Positions 1-6,419 of a stretch of 7,032 bases of DNA are shown here, piece by piece; the first letter of the stretch is position 1, and the number at the start of each line of letters is the position of its first letter. Under the pieces are notes generated by a model. It worked only from the letters and a program-made list of their open reading frames with translations, was not told the origin of the DNA and ran no database searches. Source of the stretch: an uncultured Acetatifactor sp. (GTDB lineage Bacteria; Bacillota; Clostridia; Lachnospirales; Lachnospiraceae); assembly GCA_910577185.1 (NCBI GenBank), contig CAJTLR010000113.1:1-7032 (forward strand), given 5' to 3'. The position numbers and the translations under genes were made by a program.

Positions 1-2
1 CA

Positions 3-98
3 GTGCCTCATGACGTACCGGGGAGCGAAGCGGTGAACAACCGCATCATCCGGCACAAGTGCATGGATGACCAATGTGTCTTATTTAAAAACTTGTGA
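3..98 (+). CDS. Possible C-terminal tail of an upstream gene (partial)
   Basis: One forward frame is open from the window edge through 31 codons to a TGA at 96-98, ending in ...CVLFKNL. The codons favour G or C at the third position, like the GC-richer genes that follow. A run this short can occur by chance and I do not recognise the sequence, so neither function nor family is assigned. If real, it would end 36 bases before the first complete gene and belong to the same transcription unit. The other two forward frames close early (TGA at 11-13 and at 34-36), which makes this the only forward frame able to hold a gene tail. Confidence 0.35.
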   Translation: MPHDVPGSEAVNNRIIRHKCMDDQCVLFKNL

Positions 99-134
99 GT
101 ATGTTCCTTTATTATGTTACTGGATGTGAATTAA

Positions 135-1379
135 GTGTTAAAAAGCGAACAAAACTATATTCTATACCGAAAAATAAAGGCATTGGGAAATAAAATATGT
201 TTCATACTGTGCCGGCTGTTTCCAGTCAGAAGGAACAGAATCAGTGTGTGCACCTTTGAAGGAAAAGGCGGGTTTGGGTGCAATCCCAGGTATATTGTGG
301 AGGAATTACATAAGAGAAGCAGTAAATACGAGTTTGTCTGGTTCGTCAATGACATGGGGAAGGATTTTCCGCCATATGTAAGGAAAGTTCCCAATACTTT
401 ATGGAGCAGGGCCTTTTGGTTGTCCACATCTAAGATATGGATAGACAATTACCGTAAGCCCTACGGTACCTGCAAGCGGAAAGGGCAATATTACATTAAT
501 ACCTGGCATGGAACAATCGGTTTCAAGAGTATGGGACTATGGAGAGGAGAGGCATTTTCAAAAATGGCCTACCTTGTAAGTAGAAATGATTCGAAAATGA
601 TTGACAGACTGGTGATAGATTCAGACTGGTGTGTGGAAGTTGACCCCAAGGGTATTGTGTATGAAGGGAACTTCTTGCGGGCAGGAGCACCAAGATGTGA
701 TGTACTGTATGGAAATCGGGTAAAACAGAGAGCAAGATTCAGACAGCAGTACGGATTGGATGATGGAATCAGAATAGTTATGTATGCCCCCACATTCAGG
801 GAAAAGTCAGAAGCTGGAAAACGTTCCGTCTATTCCGGATCATGGACCTTGGATTTTAAGCGGCTGCTGCACAGCCTTGAAACCCGTTTCGGTGGAAAGT
901 GGTATCTGGGATTACGCCTACATCCCCAGGTAGCAGGCCATGAGTCTGGATCTTTTTCTGAACAAGTGATCGATCTCAGCAAGGCAGACGACATGAATGA
1001 AATATTGGCGGCAATGGATGTTTTCGTTACGGACTATTCCAGTGCAGCAATGGATGCAGGTTTTGCCCGCATTCCAGTATTCCTTTACATAGACGACATC
1101 GAACAATACCTGCATGAAAGGGGAAGTCTGCTCTGGAATTTTTCAGAAAATTCCCATGTTCCGGTTACGAACAATAAGGAAATGACACCAGGCATTGACA
1201 CAGTGCTTCCCTACCCGGTTGCACGGAACAATGAAGAGCTTGAAAAAAATATACTCTGCTTTAAAGAAGAAACATATGCCTCCAGGACGAAAAGTTTCGA
1301 GGAAGCCGTTGGTCTGGTTTTTGATGGTAAGGCAAGCAGCAGGGTGGCAGATAAGGTGGAAGAATATATATGGAAATAA
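135..1379 (+). CDS. CDP-glycerol glycerophosphotransferase family protein (TagB/TagF/TarL-like)
   Basis: Members of this family transfer glycerol-phosphate or ribitol-phosphate from a CDP-activated polyol to teichoic acid or capsule acceptors at the inner face of the membrane. The 414-residue product shows the family signposts in order: GKGGFGCNPRYIVEEL near residues 43-58, NTWHGT at 122-127, GAPRCD at 184-189, MYAPTFRE at 216-223, RLHP at 261-264 and VTDYSS at 298-303. The histidines in the WHGT and LHP motifs match the known catalytic and substrate-binding positions. It has no long membrane helix and is about the size of TagB-type single-domain enzymes, much shorter than bifunctional TagF. 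The start is GTG at 135, directly after an in-frame TAA (132-134); no strong ribosome binding site precedes it, so the exact start is uncertain. The CDP-polyol genes directly downstream suggest the donor may be CDP-ribitol or a related CDP-polyol rather than CDP-glycerol; that is inference. Confidence 0.9.
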   Translation: MLKSEQNYILYRKIKALGNKICFILCRLFPVRRNRISVCTFEGKGGFGCNPRYIVEELHKRSSKYEFVWFVNDMGKDFPPYVRKVPNTLWSRAFWLSTSKIWIDNYRKPYGTCKRKGQYYINTWHGTIGFKSMGLWRGEAFSKMAYLVSRNDSKMIDRLVIDSDWCVEVDPKGIVYEGNFLRAGAPRCDVLYGNRVKQRARFRQQYGLDDGIRIVMYAPTFREKSEAGKRSVYSGSWTLDFKRLLHSLETRFGGKWYLGLRLHPQVAGHESGSFSEQVIDLSKADDMNEILAAMDVFVTDYSSAAMDAGFARIPVFLYIDDIEQYLHERGSLLWNFSENSHVPVTNNKEMTPGIDTVLPYPVARNNEELEKNILCFKEETYASRTKSFEEAVGLVFDGKASSRVADKVEEYIWK

Positions 1380-1407
1380 TCCAGCACCTGCAGAAAGGTT
1401 GTGGAAA

Positions 1408-2022
1408 ATGAACCAGGAGAGGCGTCTTGGGGGTATTGTGCTGGCCGGTGGAAAAGGTGAAAGGTTCCGCGGCCGAAAACAGTTCTGCGAACTGAAAGGA
1501 CGGCCCTTGTGGGAACATGTGTATGACAAGGTGTGTGCTGTGGTGGAGCGGGACAATGTGGTGGTTGTGGGGATTGACATTCCGGGTGGAGACACAAGAA
1601 CAGAATCCGTGATCCGGGGACTGCGGGAACTGGTCCGGGACACTGAGCGGGTTATTGTGGCAGAAGCTGCCAGACCTTTGGTTACAGGGCGGCAGATCAG
1701 GGAAATTTTGTCAGACAAGAGTCCATCATCCTCATTTGTCATGCCATTGGTAAATACTGTGATAAAAAGGGATGGCACATACCTAAACCGTAAGGAACTG
1801 TATGAATTGCTGACTCCCCAGGCATTTGATTACCGTCTGCTCAGGGAGGCACTGGAATCCGGAAGGTATCAGGACATGACAGACGAGACCAGAGTGATGT
1901 TTGAGTACCACGGAATTTCCCCGCATCTGATTGAGACAACAGAAAATCTGGTCAAGGTGACATACCCAGGAGATCTGGTCATTGTTGACAAGCTAATGGA
2001 TACCTGGAGTACAGAGGAGTGA
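1408..2022 (+). CDS. IspD/TarI-like cytidylyltransferase, probable CDP-polyol synthase
   Basis: Enzymes of this family join CTP to a polyol phosphate (methylerythritol 4-phosphate for IspD, ribitol 5-phosphate for TarI). The 204-residue product has the CTP-binding loop LAGGKGERF at 12-20 with KQ at 24-25, RTESVIRGL at 64-72, AARP at 87-90, NTVIK at 116-120, TPQAF at 136-140 and VKVTYPGDL at 182-190. It is shorter than usual (IspD and TarI run about 225-240). I chose ATG 1408 because AAAGG at 1394-1398 lies nine bases upstream; the frame is open much further upstream, but that would overlap the preceding gene by almost 200 bases. The usual HDA(A/V)RP motif reads AEAARP at 85-90. The reductase directly downstream, and the transferase upstream, argue for a CDP-ribitol-type product for surface glycan rather than isoprenoid synthesis. 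Substrate is inferred. Confidence 0.85.
   Translation: MNQERRLGGIVLAGGKGERFRGRKQFCELKGRPLWEHVYDKVCAVVERDNVVVVGIDIPGGDTRTESVIRGLRELVRDTERVIVAEAARPLVTGRQIREILSDKSPSSSFVMPLVNTVIKRDGTYLNRKELYELLTPQAFDYRLLREALESGRYQDMTDETRVMFEYHGISPHLIETTENLVKVTYPGDLVIVDKLMDTWSTEE
2014..2019 (+). promoter_or_regulatory. Ribosome binding site GAGGAG that sets a TTG start
   Basis: GAGGAG sits eight bases before TTG 2028 and lies within the last codons of the cytidylyltransferase gene. A GTG at 2019 in the same frame overlaps the site itself, and an ATG at 2023 leads to TGA after two codons. The TTG start therefore fits best and yields the N-terminus MKKVLITGG, typical of short-chain dehydrogenases. Confidence 0.75.
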
Positions 2023-2027
2023 ATGTT

Positions 2028-2645
2028 TTGAAAAAAGTGTTAATTACCGGTGGACATGGGGACATTGCGCAGGCAATTGTAAGGAAACTGGCCAATGCCG
2101 GGGGATATGAAGTGAAAGCTCCAGGCAGGTGGGAACTGGATGTGACAGACACCAGAGCCGTCACAAAATTCATAGAGGAATTTACACCTGATATCCTGAT
2201 TAACAATGCCGGATATGTTTTTCCCCAGTCTGTTAAGAACTGTGAAATAGATAATGATAAAAAGGCCCTTGACATAAATCTTTTCGGCACTTTCAATTGT
2301 ACTGCAGCCGTACTGAAAAGGAATGTGAAAGCACTGATCATAAACATTGGATCTTCTGCCGCCACAAAAGTACATGGGACATGGAGTGCCTATTGTGCAT
2401 CAAAGGCGGCAGTTGTAATGGCAACCAGGTGCTGGGCAGAAGACGGTATTTATGCCGTCTGCATATCTCCGGGAAGAACAGCAACCAAAATGAGACGGGG
2501 GCTTTATCCGGACGAGGACCAGAACACACTGCTCCGGCCGGATGACTTTGCAACCATTGTCTTATATGCCGTTGAAGGACGTTACAAACCGGGGGAACAT
2601 ATTAATGTAAGCTTACAGAATGTCGAGGCGCTGGTTAATGTTTAA
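2028..2645 (+). CDS. Short-chain dehydrogenase/reductase, candidate ribulose/polyol-phosphate reductase
   Basis: A classical NAD(P)-dependent SDR of 205 residues. The sequence shows the dinucleotide-binding TGGHGDIA at 7-14, NNAG at 59-62, the catalytic serine region GSSAA at 108-112, the YxxxK pair in YCASK at 122-126 and a PGRT segment at 148-151. All catalytic residues are present, although the protein is shorter than the usual 240-250. In Haemophilus capsule loci an SDR domain is fused to an IspD-like domain and reduces ribulose 5-phosphate to ribitol 5-phosphate before cytidylylation. Here the same two activities appear as separate adjacent genes, so a polyol-phosphate reductase role is a reasonable inference. 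TTG 2028 is chosen as start because of the GAGGAG site at 2014-2019; it begins five bases after the upstream stop, implying coupled translation. Its last eight bases overlap the next gene. Confidence 0.85.
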   Translation: MKKVLITGGHGDIAQAIVRKLANAGGYEVKAPGRWELDVTDTRAVTKFIEEFTPDILINNAGYVFPQSVKNCEIDNDKKALDINLFGTFNCTAAVLKRNVKALIINIGSSAATKVHGTWSAYCASKAAVVMATRCWAEDGIYAVCISPGRTATKMRRGLYPDEDQNTLLRPDDFATIVLYAVEGRYKPGEHINVSLQNVEALVNV

Positions 2646-3063
2646 GAAGGAGATCGTGGTTAAAACAGAGAAGCAGTTCATCAGCTTGAAGAATGAAATC
2701 AGTGATCTGATCCGAGACCAGAGGGGAGCAGGTATTGTGAATGTTTTTGTGGCGCATACTACCTGCGCTATCAAAGTCATGGAAGGGGAAATTCTGCTGT
2801 TGAGCGACGTGGAGGAATATCTGGAAAAGACATGGCCCCAAAACGGCAATTACCGTCATGACATGATTGGGATCCGCGATGTACCTATTACGGAAAGGAT
2901 AAACGGGTATTCTCATATGAGGCAGCTTTTTTTTAGCTGTGAGGCAAACATTCCTTGTCAGGACGGAAAAATGCAGCTGGGACAGTGGCAGGACGTGTTT
3001 CTTGTGGAATTCGATCCCATGCGGGAGAGAAAGGTTATTATTACATATATTTCAGTGATGTGA
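2638..3063 (+). CDS. UPF0047/YjbQ family protein
   Basis: The 141-residue product matches the UPF0047 (YjbQ) family over its whole length: VAHTTCAIKV at 38-47, NYRHD at 71-75, GYSHM at 90-94, LGQWQ at 114-118 and EFDPMRER at 124-131. The conserved histidines (H40, H74, H93) and the Trp-Gln pair are those usually seen clustered in a pocket of the trimeric fold. Some databases label the family 'secondary thiamine-phosphate synthase' because of a weak complementing activity; its true role is unsettled. ATG 2638 is preferred over ATG 2620 because GAGG at 2625-2628 lies nine bases before it, while 2620 has no ribosome binding site. The gene overlaps the reductase by eight bases, so the two are probably translated together and may act in the same polyol-phosphate step; that function is inferred from position only. 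Confidence 0.85.
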   Translation: MFKKEIVVKTEKQFISLKNEISDLIRDQRGAGIVNVFVAHTTCAIKVMEGEILLLSDVEEYLEKTWPQNGNYRHDMIGIRDVPITERINGYSHMRQLFFSCEANIPCQDGKMQLGQWQDVFLVEFDPMRERKVIITYISVM

Positions 3064-3097
3064 ATTTTTAAAACCTGAAAACAGATTGAATGCTAAT

Positions 3098-3103
3098 GGG
3101 GAG
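3098..3103 (+). promoter_or_regulatory. Ribosome binding site GGGGAG for the GT2 gene
   Basis: GGGGAG lies six bases before GTG 3110 and touches ATG 3104 with no spacing at all. The GTG is therefore the likely start, giving MKKVSVILPVYN, the standard beginning of a GT2 enzyme. Upstream in-frame TTG 3086 has no comparable site. Confidence 0.65.
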
Positions 3104-3109
3104 ATGTAT

Positions 3110-4057
3110 GTGAAAAAAGTATCAGTAATACTTCCAGTTTACAATACAAAAGTTGAACTGCCAAAGTGTTTGGAAAGCCTTATGAACCAGACATACCAGG
3201 AGATAGAAGTTATTTGCGTTGATGATGGATCCACAGATGGTTCAGAAAAAATTGTTGACGAATTTGCTTCGGCTCATAAACAAATTAAGGTCATTCATAA
3301 ACCGAATGCAGGTGAAAGCAGTGCCAGAAATATAGGGTTAAAGCTGGCAGAAGGAGAATATATTGCATTTTGCGACTGTGATGACTGGGTTGAACCAGAT
3401 ATGTATAAGACATTAGTACACGAACTGGAGGACTGGAATGTTGATATGGTAGCATCTGCATGGTTCAAGGATAATTCAACAGACTGCCAAGAGATAAAAA
3501 ACAGACTTTATGTAACAAAAGAAGTGTTTGGAAGAGCAGAATTATTAAAATATATTTATATGCGTGACTCTTATAGAGGATTTGCATACCTATGGAATAA
3601 GCTGTTTAAACGGAGTACACTGGAAAATAAACAAGGTAAAATACTTTTATTTGATGAGACGCTGCAATTGGGTGGAGATGTACTTTATCTGGCCGAGGCA
3701 GCTTTGAAGGTGAAAAGAGCAAAATATGTGGAAGCGGCATTCTATCATTATACTCAGCGAGAAAGTTCCGGTTCACATACAAAAGATACAAAAAAGCTTA
3801 TGGATAGTCTAAAGGCATATGAGGCTGTTATCAATAGATTTGAGGAAGAAAATATAGAATCCGAAACTATCCGTTATGTAAAACGTTTTTTGGCGTATCA
3901 TGGCAGCAATGCAATGGAAATTGCAGTTTCCCGGGGCCAGGAAACAGACAAGGAAAAATTTCGGAAAATAATGAAAAAATATGAAAAAGAGTATATTGAT
4001 TTAAATAGGGATTATCCGGAGAGAATACAGCGATATCAAAATTTATTGGAACAATAA
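3110..4057 (+). CDS. Family 2 glycosyltransferase (GT-A fold)
   Basis: This 315-residue protein is an inverting GT2 sugar transferase that would add one sugar from a nucleotide-sugar donor to a growing lipid-linked glycan in the cytoplasm. The N-terminal strand VSVILPVYN (4-12), the nucleotide-binding VDDGSTD (37-43), NAGESSARNIG (66-76) and the metal-binding DCDDW (89-93, holding the DxD) are all intact. There is no membrane segment. The C-terminal third is charged and lysine-rich and gives no clue to the acceptor; sugar specificity cannot be read from sequence. GTG 3110 is used as start because of the GGGGAG site. The gene is visibly more AT-rich than the block before it (15 to 20 G+C in three sampled 60-base lines, against 33 to 36 in the cytidylyltransferase gene), which hints at a different origin. 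Confidence 0.93.
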   Translation: MKKVSVILPVYNTKVELPKCLESLMNQTYQEIEVICVDDGSTDGSEKIVDEFASAHKQIKVIHKPNAGESSARNIGLKLAEGEYIAFCDCDDWVEPDMYKTLVHELEDWNVDMVASAWFKDNSTDCQEIKNRLYVTKEVFGRAELLKYIYMRDSYRGFAYLWNKLFKRSTLENKQGKILLFDETLQLGGDVLYLAEAALKVKRAKYVEAAFYHYTQRESSGSHTKDTKKLMDSLKAYEAVINRFEEENIESETIRYVKRFLAYHGSNAMEIAVSRGQETDKEKFRKIMKKYEKEYIDLNRDYPERIQRYQNLLEQ

Positions 4058-4094
4058 GCTTGTTTACGTTGGGAAATGGCAGAAAGGTATGGCT

Positions 4095-5249
4095 ATGAAG
4101 TGGAGAAACAAGGGACATGAGTATGATGCTGTATATCAGAAAATGGCAGAAAAAAGAAGTTTTTATCTATTTGGTGCAGGGGATTATGGAAGGCAGTTCA
4201 TAAATACGCTTTCGGCAGAGATACAGATTAACGGGTATATCGATAATGATCTGAATAAGCAAGGAGACAGTATCCAGGGAAAGAAATGTTATTCCCTTGA
4301 GGAAATAAATCTTGCTCCCGATGAAGGAATTATCATAACAATGTCGCAGCTGGCCAGGATTGTGCCCATGGAACAGCTAAAACAGCGGGGATATGTGGAA
4401 AATGAAGATTTCTTTGTGATTGAAGAATTTCTTTCCGTCTATAATGTCTACAAAAATGACAGGGTATACTTTTCAGGTATTTCATTCCTGCCCAGCACGA
4501 TATGCAACTTAAAGTGCAGGCATTGTCTTAACTTCAATCCTTTTGCGAAAGAATACTATGTAAGGGAATGGGATGCACTGGTAAAAGATGTGGATTTGTT
4601 TTTTTCCTGCGTGGATCGTATTATGCTGTTCCATATAAGCGGCGGGGAACCTATGTTATATAAGCATACTGCAGATCTGGTAGAATATATAGATAAAAAT
4701 TATGGCCATAGGATTGACAAACTGCGCACGGTGACAAACGGAACCATTGTACCTGATAACGAAATTCTGGAAAAACTGGCCAGGTACCATGTGGAAGTTA
4801 CCGTAGATGATTATCGGGAGGCAGTTCCGCAGTTTAGAGAGAAATTTGATAAAGTAATTGGTAAATTAGAAGAATTCCATGTAGATTACTACATTAACAA
4901 GGTTGATAACTGGATTGACCTGGCACCCGAGAAAACAGATTATTCTGCCATGACAGATGAGCAACTGGAGGCACATAGGTCAGCATGCAACCAGTCTTGG
5001 CAGGAATTACGGGATGGAAAACTGTATAGCTGCAACTATGCGGCTTATGCAACTGTGGCAGGAATTGCGGGAGAACAGGATTTGGAAGAATCCTATGATC
5101 TGACCCAATTTACTTCTGAGAAAAAGAAGGAACTTGTAGAATTTCGTCTGGGTTATACGACAAAGGGATACACAAATTTCTGCAGAAAATGCAGGGGATT
5201 TACTTTGGAAAACAAGGATAAGGTAATGCCGGCAATGCAGGTGAAATAA
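4095..5249 (+). CDS. Radical SAM/SPASM-like enzyme with N-terminal Rossmann-like module
   Basis: The 384-residue product has two parts. Residues about 20-115 form a Rossmann-like module with YLFGAGDYGR (24-33) and GYIDND (47-52). From about 125 on it is a radical SAM enzyme: CNLKCRHC at 137-144 supplies the three cysteines (C137, C141, C144) of the 4Fe-4S cluster, and SGGEP at 182-186 is the SAM-contacting glycine-rich motif. The tail holds C298, C313, C363 and C366 (the last two as CRKC), the pattern of a SPASM or twitch-type auxiliary iron-sulfur site. Such enzymes use a 5'-deoxyadenosyl radical for oxidation, epimerisation or cross-linking of peptides or sugars; the substrate here is unknown. 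ATG 4095 is chosen over ATG 4089 because AAAGG (4083-4087) stands seven bases from the former and one from the latter. Its setting suggests glycan modification. Confidence 0.88.
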   Translation: MKWRNKGHEYDAVYQKMAEKRSFYLFGAGDYGRQFINTLSAEIQINGYIDNDLNKQGDSIQGKKCYSLEEINLAPDEGIIITMSQLARIVPMEQLKQRGYVENEDFFVIEEFLSVYNVYKNDRVYFSGISFLPSTICNLKCRHCLNFNPFAKEYYVREWDALVKDVDLFFSCVDRIMLFHISGGEPMLYKHTADLVEYIDKNYGHRIDKLRTVTNGTIVPDNEILEKLARYHVEVTVDDYREAVPQFREKFDKVIGKLEEFHVDYYINKVDNWIDLAPEKTDYSAMTDEQLEAHRSACNQSWQELRDGKLYSCNYAAYATVAGIAGEQDLEESYDLTQFTSEKKKELVEFRLGYTTKGYTNFCRKCRGFTLENKDKVMPAMQVK

Positions 5250-5255
5250 ACGTGA

Positions 5256-5279
5256 CTGACATAAGCCTGTCAGACAGGC
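5256..5279 (+). repeat. Overlapping inverted repeats before the FkbM gene
   Basis: In the 42-base gap, CTGACA (5256-5261) pairs perfectly with TGTCAG (5268-5273), while GCCTGTC (5265-5271) and GACAGGC (5273-5279) form a 15-base perfect palindrome around A5272. The two pairings share bases and exclude each other. No T-tract follows, so this is not an ordinary terminator. It ends directly at the AGGAA (5280-5284) that could serve as ribosome binding site. Confidence 0.6.
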
Positions 5280-5291
5280 AGGAACGGGGGT

Positions 5292-6380
5292 ATGGAGATG
5301 GATGAAAGAATATGTTTTCCTTATGCGGATGATTTAGATGATCAGCCGGACTTTATAAATGACATTGTCCGGATATATGATAAGATGCAGGATGATGTTT
5401 CAAGGGAAATATTCGTGAGCCGCCTGATGCTTAGTCTGACCAGGGACTATAAATACATGAAAAATGTCATCCTGCAGACAGAAGGAGGGAAAAAACTAAA
5501 CTCTTTGTTATGCCATGCAGAAAAACCGCCTTATATATATGGAGCAGGGATAAGGGGAAAAAGGCTTGTGAAGTTGTTTTCCGATTTTAACTGGGGTGGA
5601 TTTATAGACATTAGTACGGAACAGGAAAGTTATCAGAATATTAAAATAATCGATCCGGAAATGTTCATGAATTTATATACAAAGGGTACGGTCATCATTG
5701 TATCCAATATGAAGGGTAGTGAAAAAATTGTGGATAACCTGGTATCCATGGGTGTTGTAGCAGATGATATATATGTTCTCAACGATTTTGACCAGGAAGG
5801 GGCCAGGAACATTTATTTTGAGCAGGAATGTGTGGAACCGGTTATCAATGGAGAGAAAATTTTTATTGATGTGGGATGTTATGATGGCAAAGATTCCATC
5901 AACTATATGGAGCGGACAAGGAATGAAAATGCCAGGATATACGCATTTGAACCGGATATCAGAAACTATAAGGTATGTAAGGATAATCTGGCACAATATC
6001 CCAACATAACGCTTTTCAATGTAGGCCTTTCAGATGTCGAACAAGAGCTTGGCGTTATGGGAGAAGGTGAAATGTCCTATCTGTGTGAAGACAGCAGTCT
6101 GAAGGTAAAAACGCAGCTGCTGGACAATATTCTCCAGAATCAGCCGGTGACATTTATAAAAATGGATGTGGAAGGATACGAAATGAAGGTTCTGGAGGGA
6201 GCAAAAAAGATGATCCGAGAATACTGTCCCCTGTTGGCAGTATCCATTTACCATAAAAAGTCTGATATATGGAAAATTCCGCAGCTGATACTGAAGATCC
6301 AGGACAAGTATAGTTTTTACATGAGATATTATGGCGCTGCCAGTGGCGATGTTGTTCTGTATGCTGTGGAAAAAAAATAA
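5292..6380 (+). CDS. FkbM-family methyltransferase with N-terminal Rossmann-like module
   Basis: The 362-residue product begins with an acidic, helical-looking segment (1-75) that I do not recognise. Next comes a Rossmann-like module at about 80-165 starting YIYGAGIRGKR (81-91) with GGFID at 102-106. The C-terminal half (about 188-362) is an FkbM-type SAM-dependent methyltransferase: FIDVGCYDGKDS (191-202) is the SAM-binding motif I, YAFEPD (217-222) motif II, and KMDVEGYEMKVLEGA (290-304) the hallmark FkbM block. FkbM proteins O-methylate hydroxyls, often of sugars in surface glycans; the acceptor here is unknown. ATG 5292 is eight bases after AGGA (5280-5283), while ATG 5298, in the same frame, is seven bases after GGGGG (5286-5290); either may be used, with a two-residue difference. 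Neighbours before and after share the middle module but not the catalytic one. Confidence 0.9.
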   Translation: MEMDERICFPYADDLDDQPDFINDIVRIYDKMQDDVSREIFVSRLMLSLTRDYKYMKNVILQTEGGKKLNSLLCHAEKPPYIYGAGIRGKRLVKLFSDFNWGGFIDISTEQESYQNIKIIDPEMFMNLYTKGTVIIVSNMKGSEKIVDNLVSMGVVADDIYVLNDFDQEGARNIYFEQECVEPVINGEKIFIDVGCYDGKDSINYMERTRNENARIYAFEPDIRNYKVCKDNLAQYPNITLFNVGLSDVEQELGVMGEGEMSYLCEDSSLKVKTQLLDNILQNQPVTFIKMDVEGYEMKVLEGAKKMIREYCPLLAVSIYHKKSDIWKIPQLILKIQDKYSFYMRYYGAASGDVVLYAVEKK

Positions 6381-6419
6381 GGACACAAATGAAAGCGGAA
6401 AGTGAAGCAGGAAAATATC

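Noticed and set aside
93..118. Possible promoter before the first complete gene (TTGTGA with TATTAT or TATGTT)
   Set aside because: The spacers are 11 or 14 bases, too short for a standard sigma-A promoter.
1195..1407. Upstream extension of the cytidylyltransferase frame
   Set aside because: It would overlap the preceding gene by about 185 bases, and the family's N-terminal loop begins only a few residues after ATG 1408, which has its own ribosome binding site.
1143..1778. Long minus-strand open frame of 211 codons
   Set aside because: It lies antisense across the end of the CDP-polyol transferase gene and much of the cytidylyltransferase gene, both of which carry clear family motifs; its translation shows no recognisable domain and is rich in S, T, P and R as shadow frames often are.
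1408..2022. Housekeeping IspD of the MEP isoprenoid pathway
   Set aside because: The neighbours are a CDP-polyol transferase and an SDR, no MEP pathway gene is nearby, and several active-site motifs differ from the IspD consensus.
2638..3063. Thiamine phosphate synthase role for the YjbQ-like protein
   Set aside because: The database label rests on weak activity of the family and nothing in this window relates to thiamine.
4050..4064. Inverted repeat AACAA/TTGTT at the end of the GT2 gene as a terminator
   Set aside because: The stem is only five mostly A-T pairs with no following T-run, too weak to end transcription.
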